Source of the DNA: Sporosarcina psychrophila
GTDB lineage: Bacteria > Bacillota > Bacilli > Bacillales_A > Planococcaceae
Direction: 5' to 3'
Assembly (NCBI RefSeq): GCF_001590685.1
Contig: NZ_CP014616.1
Coordinates: 929,001 to 993,000, forward strand
DNA: 64,000 nt
A program made the translations under genes and the position numbers. This document shows, in pieces, positions 45,473 to 54,064 of this stretch. Under the pieces are notes generated by a model that was not told where the DNA came from, searched no databases, and saw only the letters and a list, made by a program, of their open reading frames with translations. Positions within the stretch are counted from its first letter, which is position 1. Each line of letters starts with the position of its first letter.

Positions 45473-45528
45473 TGTTAACCCTATATATTGATAGTGTAAA
45501 GAATTGTTAATACTATTTTATTTGTTAA
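45473..45528 (-). promoter_or_regulatory. Candidate Pho boxes of the phosphatase gene
   Basis: On the minus strand TTAACA (45528-45523), TTAACA (45510-45505), TTACAC (45499-45494) and TTAACA (45478-45473). The middle two are spaced 11 bp, the PhoP repeat spacing. Confidence 0.6.
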
Positions 45529-46027
45529 TCCGGAATAATAGTGGGGTAACTGAATAAAAACTACGTCCTCCAGATTCGGGCCAGATAGTCGAAGAAAAAA
45601 GGGAATTAGAAGGTTCCTATTGAAAGTTAAAGGGTTAGATATTCCTTTTAAAATGCTGAGAAGGAGTGGAGATTCTGAAAAATGACAATAATAATCAAAA
45701 ATAGAAGGTGGTCTTTTTGTATTTATAAAAAGGAAACAATCCTGATGCTCCAGTTAATCATATTATTGGGAAGTAGCAGAACGGACTACCGAAGCACGTC
45801 AATTTGACTAAATTGACCGATTAAATTCTTTGTTGTATGTTGTTAATCCCTTTCCTGCATAATTTAGTTAGAATTAGGGAAAGTAATTATAGACAGTGCT
45901 TAAAGTGAACAACGCTCTGTTAAAAAAATAAATAATCGTGTTATTCTAGTCGTAAACATGATCGTCTGTATGACTAATTTTTTTATACGTAAGCCCTAAA
46001 AAATATAGAAAGGTGATGAATAATAGG
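45529..46027. other. Intergenic, no gene recognised
   Basis: Contains several short T-rich stretches and one degenerate dispersed repeat; the promoter of the HD gene is presumably near 45900-46000. Confidence 0.4.
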
Positions 46028-46669
46028 ATGGGTGTACATCAATATTTTAAAAGTTTATCTGATTTAGAACAAATTATTCGTTGTCCAGGAAAGTTCAAAT
46101 ATCAGGAGCATTCCGTCGCCAGTCATTCATTTAAGGTGACAAAAATCGCTCAATTTCTTGGAACAGTCGAAGAGGAATCTGGGCAGAAAGTGGATTGGAG
46201 AATCTTGTATGAAAAGGCATTGAACCATGATTACGCGGAACTTTTTACAGGAGATATTAAGACGCCTGTAAAATATGCATCGAAAGAGTTGAAGCAACTC
46301 TTCAGTGAAGTAGAGGAAGAAATGACAAGAAAGTTTGTAGAAAAGGAACTTCCAATTGAGTTTCAAGCCATTTATTTGGAACGACTTAAAGAAGGTAAAG
46401 ATGAGACATTGGAGGGGCGCATTTTATCTGTTGCTGATAAAGTTGATTTGCTTTATGAAGCATTTGGTGAGATTCAAAAGGATAATCCAGAACCACTGTT
46501 TTTAGAAATATACGAAGAAGCATTAAGGACAATACTGCTGTTTCAAGATATGAACTGTGTAGAATACTTCCTAGAACATATTCTTACGGATATGCTTAGT
46601 GAACGATTTACTGAACATGGGGAGTTAACGGGCATTGCAATGCGGATAATTGAAGAACATGGAGGTTGA
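46028..46669 (+). CDS. YfbR-like HD-domain phosphohydrolase
   Basis: 213 residues: MGVHQYFKSLSDLEQIIRCPGKF, HSVASHSFKVTKIAQFLG (first His), ALNHDYAELFTGDIKTPVKYAS (HD pair), VADKVDLLYEAF (second Asp). These are the metal ligands of YfbR-type 5'-nucleotidases. Start ATG 46028 fits the usual N-terminus; in-frame GTG/ATG at 46013/46016 touch the GAAAGG site. Confidence 0.88.
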   Translation: MGVHQYFKSLSDLEQIIRCPGKFKYQEHSVASHSFKVTKIAQFLGTVEEESGQKVDWRILYEKALNHDYAELFTGDIKTPVKYASKELKQLFSEVEEEMTRKFVEKELPIEFQAIYLERLKEGKDETLEGRILSVADKVDLLYEAFGEIQKDNPEPLFLEIYEEALRTILLFQDMNCVEYFLEHILTDMLSERFTEHGELTGIAMRIIEEHGG

Positions 46670-46878
46670 TAAAATACATAAAAATATCCAGTTCTAAAGC
46701 AAACTAACGAACAAGGCTAAACTTCCACAATCGGGTTATTTTCTTGAATAACACTGACAACAGTTTTCTGTCTGGCTTATTGAGGGAGGCACCCCCAAGC
46801 GCCGAGCGATGTTGAGAGGATTCTTTATGTCAACATATATAGAAAGAGAAATAACGAATTTGGAAAAGGGGATTGAAA

Positions 46879-47388
46879 ATGGATGTAAGATTTCCAATTG
46901 GAGAATTACAAGTTCCTGAAAAAGGTACAGTAGAAAATAGTCAAGAATGGCTAAAGGAAATCGAAACTTACACGATTCGATTAAGAGAAACTGTTGATCC
47001 ATTAAGTGGTGATGAGTTAAGCAGAACATATCGAGATGGTAGCTGGACAGTTCGTCAACTTGTTCATCACATTGCAGATTCTCAGTTGAACATGTATCAA
47101 CGTTTGAAGCTGGCTTTAACAGATGAGAATCCAACAGTACCAGATTTTGATCAAGAAAAGTGGGCTATTCAACCGGATACAAAGCTTCCAATAGAAAGTT
47201 CTATTAAAATGCTAGAAGGTATAAATGAGCGCATCGTATCTTTAGGATTTAGTTTAACTGAAGAGCAATTAAATCGAGCTTTTACACACCAGAAGAACGG
47301 TGAAATAACAGTTGCAACAAAAGTTGCAAAATTAGCTTGGCACGAAGAGCACCACTTAGCCCATATAAAAATTGCATTATCAAACTAA
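46879..47388 (+). CDS. BstA/YfiT-like DinB-fold putative metal hydrolase or bacillithiol transferase
   Basis: 169 residues: DVRFPIGELQVPEKG at the start, GSWTVRQLVHHIADSQLN (His pair) and HEEHHLAHIKIA near the end. These are the three-His metal site of the YfiT/BstA DinB group, which conjugates bacillithiol to electrophiles. ATG 46879 behind GAAAAGGGG. Cytosolic detoxification is inferred. Confidence 0.88.
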   Translation: MDVRFPIGELQVPEKGTVENSQEWLKEIETYTIRLRETVDPLSGDELSRTYRDGSWTVRQLVHHIADSQLNMYQRLKLALTDENPTVPDFDQEKWAIQPDTKLPIESSIKMLEGINERIVSLGFSLTEEQLNRAFTHQKNGEITVATKVAKLAWHEEHHLAHIKIALSN

Positions 47389-47402
47389 TACAAGATGTAT
47401 GG

Positions 47403-47440
47403 AAATGGCTTATCAAACTTCGATAAGCCATTTTTATGTA
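47403..47440 (+). terminator. Terminator of the DinB-fold gene
   Basis: AATGGCTTATC aaacttc GATAAGCCATT then TTTAT. Confidence 0.85.
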
Positions 47441-47510
47441 ACGATGTTAATTAGCCTGTGAATTGACATACCAATTAAGCATGAAATAACTGTAAACATT
47501 GCTATAACAA

Positions 47511-47553
47511 TAAAAAGAAGGGACTAAAACCATCGCGGTTTTGAGTCCCTTTT
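47511..47553. terminator. Bidirectional terminator
   Basis: GGGACTAAAACC ... GGTTTTGAGTCCC with T-runs on both strands; serves the DUF4353 gene on the minus strand. Confidence 0.75.
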
Positions 47554-47641
47554 CTATTGTTTTTAAATGGTTTGGACCTCTGAAGAGAACCCTTTAATTT
47601 ATTATATAGATCTTTTTTATATTTCCTTTTCCTCTATTTTA

Positions 47642-49714
47642 TTATCCTTCTGGCTCCATACCCTCGGGAGCTTTCATCCCTTCTGGTCGTTCCATACCCT
47701 CGGGAGCTTTCATCCCTTCTGGTCGTTCCATACCCTCGGGAGCTTTCATCCCTTCTGGTCGTTCCATACCTTCGGGAGCTTCCATCCCTTCCGGTGGTAC
47801 CATATCCCCGTGCGCTCCCTTACCACCTGGACCTCCCATACCGCCAGGACCAGAAGTTTTTGCAGTGGTGATTCCAGATTCATCAAGCCATGTTACGGTG
47901 TCGGAAATTGTTAACTCCACAACTTTCGTGCCGCCTTGATAGTCACCATCTTCAAAAAGACCATCACTTTCTTTACCAGACGTTGTCCCTTCTGAGTAAA
48001 GGGTGTAGGAAGCATCTTTCGTTAGTTTTGGCAAACTAATGACGACCGATTGATAGTCTTTTACGGGCGCAAATGTCACAATCTCATTTCCTTCGCTATC
48101 TTCTAGATGCAGTTTGGTTCCTGCAGATTGTGTCTCCGGATAAGTCATCAAGATCGTATGCTGTGATGAGTCTTCTGAAGTTGCCATCGCCATACCAGAA
48201 CTTCCGGTAGCGATGAGAACTCCGCCACTTATTTCAAAGTCTTCGTCATAATCCAAAGCACCATTGCCATTATTCGTAGTTCCATTAACGATCACGGTAC
48301 CGCCTGTCATGGATATGGAACCATTTGAATCGAGTCCATCACCGGCTGCATCGACATAAACATAGCCACCATTTATTGAAAGCAGAGGATCTTTCGCTTG
48401 TTCAGTAGTCGTGTCAGAATTATCGTCGGCTTCGCTAATGTTAATGCCATCATCAGTTGCTTTAACATGAATTTTCCCGTCCAAGATTGTGATTGAATTA
48501 CTTTCTATCCCTTCATTACTCTTCGTGATGTCGATGTTCCCGCCTTTGATCAGAATGGACGTATCTGCATGAATGCCGTCATCGCCGGTAGCCATTTTCA
48601 AATCGCCACCAGCTATGGTGATCGAGTTGTCGCTGTGTATCGCATCATCTAATGAATCCAGTTGAAAGCTTCCCCCGCCAATTGCCACTTCTTCATTTGC
48701 CTTAAGTCCTTTGCCACTAGATGTCTCAGAGCTAGCGTCAGTTGTGCTTGTTTCCGTTTCTCCAGGGGTAGGCCGACCCATTTCAGCATTTGCTATTTTT
48801 TCAGGACTGCCGCCGCCAGATGAAATGTTGAACTCTCCGTCTGCGATTAGAAGTGAAGTCTCAGCCTGAATGCCATCATCAGCTGCCTTGATATCGAAAC
48901 TTCCTCCTTCAATGGCAATGATCCCTTTTGAAGCATCTGTGTCATTCGTGGACTTCATGCCGTCGCCACTCGCTTCGATACGGATATTGCCATCTTTAAC
49001 AGCGAGGAGGTCTTTTCCCTTTAATCCATCATTAGCTGAATTAATTTGGATTGTTCCTCCTGTAATTTTCAATTCGTCTTTACTGGTTATTCCGTCGTTG
49101 TAATTGCCTTGCACGATTAGTTTCCCACTGCCGTTAATGGTGAGATCGTCTTTGCTGAATAACGCTGCATTTGGCTCATCTTCCTCTGAATTCTCATAAA
49201 CATACTTAGATCCGTCGGATAAAACGTTTTCAGTCCCTTCTTCTAATGAAACAATCGTTTTTTCTGCTTGTTTCACGTAGATTGCTGAAGTAGAGGAAGA
49301 ATGGATTTCCGCACCATTCAAAACGAGCCGAACGATGCCATCGTCTTCTGTGTCCACAATAAGTTGCCCATCATCCAGTTTTCCTTGGATTTCATACACG
49401 CCTGAAGTTGTTATCGTGACGATGCTTTTGTCGATGACGACTCCGCCATCCCCTTCAAAGCTGGCACCACTTCCATTCAACTGAATAGACGTTGCGTTTT
49501 CCCAATCCTCGTAAAAATCTTCATCGGAATAGCTTACATACTCGCTAATAACACTCGCTATTTCTTGATCCCCAATCGTACTTAAGCTCTCGCCTTTTGC
49601 AGTAGACTCATTATTGGTACTTACTTTTTCTGAATCATTGCTGCAAGCAAACAAAGATGCGGTGAACATAAGAGAGGCGGCTACCTTTATAAATTTAGAA
49701 TTTTGTTTTTTCAT
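47642..49714 (-). CDS. Carbohydrate-binding (DUF4353) lipoprotein
   Basis: 690 residues. Lipoprotein signal peptide with lipobox ASLFAC. The body consists of about 10-12 repeats of the type GGxxxIxAxDDGI(H/Q), a right-handed beta-helix as in DUF4353. The C-terminal about 70 residues are Gly/Pro rich with the 12-residue repeat APEGMERPEGMK three times. ATG 49714 is preferred over 49717 for spacing to AAGGAG. Divergent from a two-component pair; together with VTC and DUF4956 genes it forms a known neighbourhood. Likely binds polysaccharide at the surface. Confidence 0.88.
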   Translation of the reverse strand: MKKQNSKFIKVAASLMFTASLFACSNDSEKVSTNNESTAKGESLSTIGDQEIASVISEYVSYSDEDFYEDWENATSIQLNGSGASFEGDGGVVIDKSIVTITTSGVYEIQGKLDDGQLIVDTEDDGIVRLVLNGAEIHSSSTSAIYVKQAEKTIVSLEEGTENVLSDGSKYVYENSEEDEPNAALFSKDDLTINGSGKLIVQGNYNDGITSKDELKITGGTIQINSANDGLKGKDLLAVKDGNIRIEASGDGMKSTNDTDASKGIIAIEGGSFDIKAADDGIQAETSLLIADGEFNISSGGGSPEKIANAEMGRPTPGETETSTTDASSETSSGKGLKANEEVAIGGGSFQLDSLDDAIHSDNSITIAGGDLKMATGDDGIHADTSILIKGGNIDITKSNEGIESNSITILDGKIHVKATDDGINISEADDNSDTTTEQAKDPLLSINGGYVYVDAAGDGLDSNGSISMTGGTVIVNGTTNNGNGALDYDEDFEISGGVLIATGSSGMAMATSEDSSQHTILMTYPETQSAGTKLHLEDSEGNEIVTFAPVKDYQSVVISLPKLTKDASYTLYSEGTTSGKESDGLFEDGDYQGGTKVVELTISDTVTWLDESGITTAKTSGPGGMGGPGGKGAHGDMVPPEGMEAPEGMERPEGMKAPEGMERPEGMKAPEGMERPEGMKAPEGMEPEG
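47650..47790. repeat. 36-bp in-frame tandem repeat
   Basis: About three and a half copies of a 36-bp unit encoding APEGMERPEGMK, within the DUF4353 gene. The copies are nearly identical in bases, so slippage is likely. Confidence 0.85.
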
Positions 49715-50007
49715 CATAAGCTCCTTCTTGCAAATGAAATTTCATCCGTTTTTCAGATGATGTTTTGCTAATAACCCTATTATTTAGGATGAACCTTAAA
49801 CAAAGCTTAAAAAAGGAAATGCGAAATTAAAGTTTGCTTTTATTTCAGTTGGTCCTATAATCTATCGTAACGATATCAATCACGCCTCGGCGTGATTGCG
49901 TCCAGATTTTGAAGGCATATCTAGCATTCATCTCACCACTTATAGAAGTGGGGGACTTCTGCTGAATTAAGTTAAAACGTTGATAACTGATACAAGGGGG
50001 GCACTAT
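49715..50007. other. Divergent promoter region
   Basis: Holds the promoters of the DUF4353 gene and the two-component operon plus an orphan IS end. No boxes assigned with confidence. Confidence 0.4.
49878..49976 (+). mobile_element. Orphan IS200/IS605-type end
   Basis: Hairpin AATCACGCC-TC-GGCGTGATT (49878-49897), then GCGTCCAGATTTTGA and a second hairpin CCACTTATAGAAGTGG (49936-49951) followed by GGGACTTCTGCTGAA. This layout is familiar from the right ends (guide-RNA region) of tnpB-carrying IS605 elements. No tnpA or tnpB is present, so it is a solo end or PATE-like copy. Confidence 0.6.
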
Positions 50008-50694
50008 ATGAAATTACTAATCATTGAAGATGACAAGTATCTCTCTGAATCAATATGTGAAACAACAAAGGAAATGTTCAATACCGAGCAGGCTTTCGAT
50101 GGAGAGGAAGGACTGTTTCTTGCACAGCAAAATATTTTCGATGTAATCATTTTAGATATCATGCTTCCCTATATGAACGGTTATGAGGTGTTAGAAAATT
50201 TAAGAAAGCAAAATATCACAACACCTGTCATCATGCTGACAGCCAAAGATGGAATTGATGACAAGATTAAGGGTTTTAAAATGGGAGCAGACGACTATTT
50301 AGTGAAACCTTTCCATCGAGAAGAACTATTAGTGCGGCTAGAGGCAATGGTAAGGAGATCCGGAGGTTTATTAAAGGAAAATGTCCTAACTTTTAAGGAA
50401 CTACATTTGAATATCAAAAATAAAACCGTGGAAATTAATGGGGAAACACTTAAGTTGAATGGAAAACAATTTGATTTACTGGAGTATTTGATGAACAATA
50501 AAAACGCTATTTTGACTAAGGAACAGATTTTTGATCGAATATGGGGATTTGAGTCTGATACTTCTACTACAGTTGTGGAGGTGTACGCCAGTAATTTACG
50601 AAAAAGTCTCAAGAAGTTTGGCTATGATCAATACATTAAAACCTTCCGTGGGCTAGGTTATATGCTGGAAGACCATGGTGAAGGTAATGTTTAA
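50008..50694 (+). CDS. OmpR/PhoB-family response regulator
   Basis: 228 residues: receiver domain (acidic pocket around D9/D10, phospho-Asp in VIILDIMLP about 51, LVKPF Lys about 101) and winged-helix DNA-binding domain (about 130-225, TTTVVEVYASNLRKSL). The kinase gene overlaps its end. Probable targets: the divergent DUF4353 gene and the VTC operon. RBS AAGGGGGG. Confidence 0.95.
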   Translation: MKLLIIEDDKYLSESICETTKEMFNTEQAFDGEEGLFLAQQNIFDVIILDIMLPYMNGYEVLENLRKQNITTPVIMLTAKDGIDDKIKGFKMGADDYLVKPFHREELLVRLEAMVRRSGGLLKENVLTFKELHLNIKNKTVEINGETLKLNGKQFDLLEYLMNNKNAILTKEQIFDRIWGFESDTSTTVVEVYASNLRKSLKKFGYDQYIKTFRGLGYMLEDHGEGNV

Positions 50695-51985
50695 TAAACT
50701 AATTTTCAAGAAACAGCAGCTAAAATTTATGATTTTCAACTTGATCGCTTTTACTGTGATTTTCACGATCTTTAGTATTATCATTTTCGGCCAAGTTCAA
50801 AATACATTATTTTCAAAGACAGACGAGGAACTGTTATCATTTAAAGAAATGATAACAGATAACAATCCAAAGGGTTTACGGCCGCCACTTAAGGGTGGAG
50901 ACTTAGACCAGCCTGTACCTGATGACGAGAGACGGAAAAACGCGCCAAATCCCAGGGTGATTGTCATGCATTGGGATAACGCAGGAAATATACGTAATGA
51001 AAATGAAATTGGAACCTTATTTTACGAAAACTATCTAACAGATTATAAGCTGGATAAAACAACTATGGACAAGATTACAATGACGAAAATCAGTGAACTG
51101 TATCACTTTAGATATATTCTTTTTGAGGACCATAATGATGAGGATGAAATTGCGTATACACAGCTGATGATCAACGTGGATGCTGAACAAACCATTATTT
51201 CCAACTTTGAGAAACTGTTCATTATCTGGTCGGTAATCTTCATAGTCCTCTCCATTTCCGCTAGTTTCATTTTATCTAAAAAGATGATGAAACCAATTAT
51301 TCATTCTTGGAATAAGCAGGCGGAGTTTGTTGAAAATGCTTCACATGAACTCAGGACGCCTTTGACGATTATTCAAAATAAGCTGGAGCTTCTCTTAACG
51401 GCACCGCAAGAAAGAATTTCAGATAGGTTTGAAAATATAGCCCTTAGCTTGTCTGAAACAAGGCGTTTGTCCAAACTCACTTCGGATTTGTTGACCTTGG
51501 CAAGAGCAGATTCGGCGGAAACACAGATTGTGAAGCAATCCATTCATATCGATACATTCATTCGAAGCGTATGTACGCCTTATAAGGAGATTGCTGAGTC
51601 GCAGGATAAGCATTTTTCGCTAAATTGTCAAAGCCCTTTTACTATAGAAGCAGATGAAACTAGGCTGCATCAACTGTTGGTAATTTTAGTGGATAATGCT
51701 TTAAAATATACGAGCGAAAACGATAGTATTCGTGTGAAAACATATGGCGAGGACCAGAAAGTTGTAATTGAAGTGAGCGATACAGGGATCGGTATCAAAG
51801 AAGAAAATATCCAATACATTTTTGATCGCTTTTACCGAGAAGACAAAGCCCGAACTAGGGAAACTGGAGGTATGGGATTAGGCTTGTCTATCGCCCAGTG
51901 GATTGTATCTATGCACAATGGAACGATTAATGTCATAAGGAACCAGAAGAAAGGAACCACTTTTAGAGTCAAACTTCCAAAGTAA
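50675..51985 (+). CDS. Membrane sensor histidine kinase
   Basis: 436 residues. Two membrane helices (about 18-40, 178-200) enclose an outer domain of about 135 residues with no named sensor fold. Then HisKA with SHELRTPLTIIQNK (phospho-His about 225), N-box DNALKYT, DTGIGI, FDRFYR and GMGLGLSIA of HATPase_c. The start (50675 or 50687) lies inside the regulator gene, so the pair is coupled. The signal is unknown. Confidence 0.95.
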   Translation: MVKVMFNKLIFKKQQLKFMIFNLIAFTVIFTIFSIIIFGQVQNTLFSKTDEELLSFKEMITDNNPKGLRPPLKGGDLDQPVPDDERRKNAPNPRVIVMHWDNAGNIRNENEIGTLFYENYLTDYKLDKTTMDKITMTKISELYHFRYILFEDHNDEDEIAYTQLMINVDAEQTIISNFEKLFIIWSVIFIVLSISASFILSKKMMKPIIHSWNKQAEFVENASHELRTPLTIIQNKLELLLTAPQERISDRFENIALSLSETRRLSKLTSDLLTLARADSAETQIVKQSIHIDTFIRSVCTPYKEIAESQDKHFSLNCQSPFTIEADETRLHQLLVILVDNALKYTSENDSIRVKTYGEDQKVVIEVSDTGIGIKEENIQYIFDRFYREDKARTRETGGMGLGLSIAQWIVSMHNGTINVIRNQKKGTTFRVKLPK

Positions 51986-52016
51986 GAGATCACATCATCG
52001 TGATCTCTTTTTTTGT
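51985..52016 (+). terminator. Terminator after the histidine kinase
   Basis: AGAGATCAC atcatc GTGATCTCT then TTTTTTT, 85 bp before the VTC gene; some read-through may join the units. Confidence 0.85.
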
Positions 52017-52100
52017 GTTGATAAATTGTTTTAAGGTTTGTTTAAGGTTCTTCTTTTAGTATTTAGTTCATAGAGCGACAGCAAAAAGGAGTAGATAGAT

Positions 52101-52910
52101 ATGGCAATCGAAATCTTCAGTCGGAAAGAGCAAAAGTATTTAATCACTCGCCGCCAATACGAAGAACTTGTGGAACGGATTGGACCGGAGATGCGAAATG
52201 ATAAGAATGGCGTCGATGGAAAATATTCAGTCACTAGCCTGTACTTTGACAATGCGGAGAAAGGCATTTATTTTGAGACCAAAAACAAACTAAGATACCG
52301 CCAGAAATTACGTTTACGCGTATACGACGATGCAAATCTTACCAGCGTGGCATTTTTTGAAGTGAAGCAGAAACATAAGAAAGTCGTCAATAAAAGACGG
52401 ATGCTTTTGTCGCTAGGGGAGGCGTATCGCTATTTAGAGGAAGACGGTCAAGCGGGCTTGGATCACTACAAAACGTCCAATTCGCAAGTCATGAAGGAAA
52501 TTGATTACTTCCGTAAGTTCTATCAGTTACGTCCCGAAATGGTCGTATCGTATAGCCGTCACGCATTGCACGGTATTCATGATTCAGAACTGCGTATTAC
52601 CTTCGATTTCGACTTACGTTGCCGTAAAGAAGATCTGCATATCGAGAATGGTTCGTACGGAGAGCATTTCATCGATCCAGATCTCGTCGTGTTAGAAGTG
52701 AAAGTCGATCACAGTGTGCCGCTTTGGCTAACACGTATTTTACAGGAGCTTCAGTGTGAGCAGCGCAGTGCATCAAAGTTTTGTACCAGTATGGAACTGC
52801 TGAGCGGAGATGTATTACCGCAGGCAGGATACTTTGAACCGAAAGAATTGGAAAAACAACTAACAGGAGGAATAGAAAATGGCTCAGATCACGAACTTGT
52901 TTTCATCTAA
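52101..52910 (+). CDS. VTC-domain polyphosphate polymerase
   Basis: 269 residues: RKEQKYLI at the start, VTSLYFDN, RYRQKLRLRVY, FFEVKQKHKKVVNKRR, SYSRHAL, RITFDFDLR and LEVKVDHSVPLW line up the basic tunnel residues of the VTC4 catalytic domain, which makes polyphosphate from ATP. Cytosolic, probably held at the membrane by the DUF4956 partner, whose start lies within its last 32 bases. Confidence 0.92.
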   Translation: MAIEIFSRKEQKYLITRRQYEELVERIGPEMRNDKNGVDGKYSVTSLYFDNAEKGIYFETKNKLRYRQKLRLRVYDDANLTSVAFFEVKQKHKKVVNKRRMLLSLGEAYRYLEEDGQAGLDHYKTSNSQVMKEIDYFRKFYQLRPEMVVSYSRHALHGIHDSELRITFDFDLRCRKEDLHIENGSYGEHFIDPDLVVLEVKVDHSVPLWLTRILQELQCEQRSASKFCTSMELLSGDVLPQAGYFEPKELEKQLTGGIENGSDHELVFI

Positions 52911-53565
52911 TGGATTGGAAGGAGCCACTCCGACCATGTGGATGAGTATTACCGCGATGGCACTTGCTGCGGTCCTCAGTTTAATCATTACGAAAGTGTA
53001 TCAAATTACATTTACAGGAGAGCGCTATTCACAAGCGTTCGTCCATACAATCATTATGATGAGTGTTGTCGTGTCAGTTGTTATGAACGTAGTAAGCGGA
53101 AATGCCGGTGTGGCGTTTGGTTTATTCGCCGTATTCTCCCTCATCCGCTTCCGAAGTGCCGTGACGAACGCCAAGGATATCGCCTACATCTTTTTCGGAT
53201 TATGTGTCGGGATGACAGCAGGACTGTTTCAATTCCCTCTGGCCATTGCATTGACGTTATTCTCCAGTCTGATTTTCTATATACTATACAAAGTGGACTA
53301 TGGAAAAGGGAAAGATACGCAAATCCTTAAAGTAACTGTCCCTGAAAATCTAAATCACGAAAATTTATTCGACGATATCTTGAATGAAAAAACCGAATAC
53401 TTCCAACTTCGACAAGTTGAAACAACGAACTTGGGGACGATGATTCTCTATACATTTGCCATCCGAAGCAAGACCGATACAAAAGATCAGGACTTGCTAA
53501 ATGAAATCCGTGTACGCAACGCGAATTTGAAAGTATCCCTATCTTATCTTGAGATGCGAGACTGA
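52879..53565 (+). CDS. DUF4956 membrane protein
   Basis: 228 residues: four helices in the first 140 residues, with GLFAVFSLIRFRSAVTNAKDIAYIFFGLCVGM between helices, the DUF4956 hallmark. A cytosolic ACT-like tail (LKVTVPENLNHENLFDDIL...) follows. GGAGG before ATG. DUF4956 and VTC proteins are adjacent in many Firmicutes, suggesting a polyphosphate polymerase-channel complex (inferred). Confidence 0.92.
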   Translation: MAQITNLFSSNGLEGATPTMWMSITAMALAAVLSLIITKVYQITFTGERYSQAFVHTIIMMSVVVSVVMNVVSGNAGVAFGLFAVFSLIRFRSAVTNAKDIAYIFFGLCVGMTAGLFQFPLAIALTLFSSLIFYILYKVDYGKGKDTQILKVTVPENLNHENLFDDILNEKTEYFQLRQVETTNLGTMILYTFAIRSKTDTKDQDLLNEIRVRNANLKVSLSYLEMRD

Positions 53566-53585
53566 ACTGTAAGACCGAATTATGA

Positions 53586-53640
53586 AAAAAGCCGTCTACT
53601 ACGATTTTTAAAAATCGAGGAGACGGCTTTTTTTTCTTGC
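53586..53640 (+). terminator. Terminator of the VTC-DUF4956 unit
   Basis: GCCGTCTACTACGATTTT ... AAAATCGAGGAGACGGC then TTTTTTTT. Confidence 0.9.
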
Positions 53641-53734
53641 TGTACTTTAATGTTTATAGTTTGGCCACAGCAGGTAATGATCAAAACTTCACTATATGAA
53701 TGTGTAATTGCATTTAACAAACAGAATACTCTCC

Positions 53735-54058
53735 GTTTGTAGGACACTTTGAAGCTTTGGTTGGGCACTCGGCCGAGTTCGTTGGATAGCTCAGGGCTTT
53801 GGTTGAAGACTTCGAAGAGTTTGTTGGAAACCTCGTTGTTAGTAGGACACTTTGAAGCTTTGGTTGGACACTTTGCCGAGTTCGTTGGACAGCTCTGGGC
53901 TTTGGTTGGAGACTTCGAAGAGTTTGTTGGAAACCTCGTTGTTGGTAGGACACTCGGCTGAGTTCGTTGGACAGCTCTGGGCTTTGGTTGTAGACTTCGA
54001 AGAGTTTGTTGGAAACCTCGTTGTTTGTAGGACACTTTGCCGAGTTTGTTGGAAACCA
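53735..54058. repeat. Minisatellite of 21-bp units
   Basis: About 15 degenerate units with the core nnnGnnTTnGTTGGAnACnTn (some 19 bp), themselves nested in a roughly 103-bp higher-order repeat (AGGACACTTTGAAGC... starts near 53740 and 53843, shorter near 53946). Because the unit is a multiple of three, most frames stay open as heptapeptides; I do not call genes here. Confidence 0.85.
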
Positions 54059-54064
54059 ACAAAC

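Noticed and set aside
53735-54058. CRISPR array
   Set aside because: Repeat is contiguous without unique spacers.
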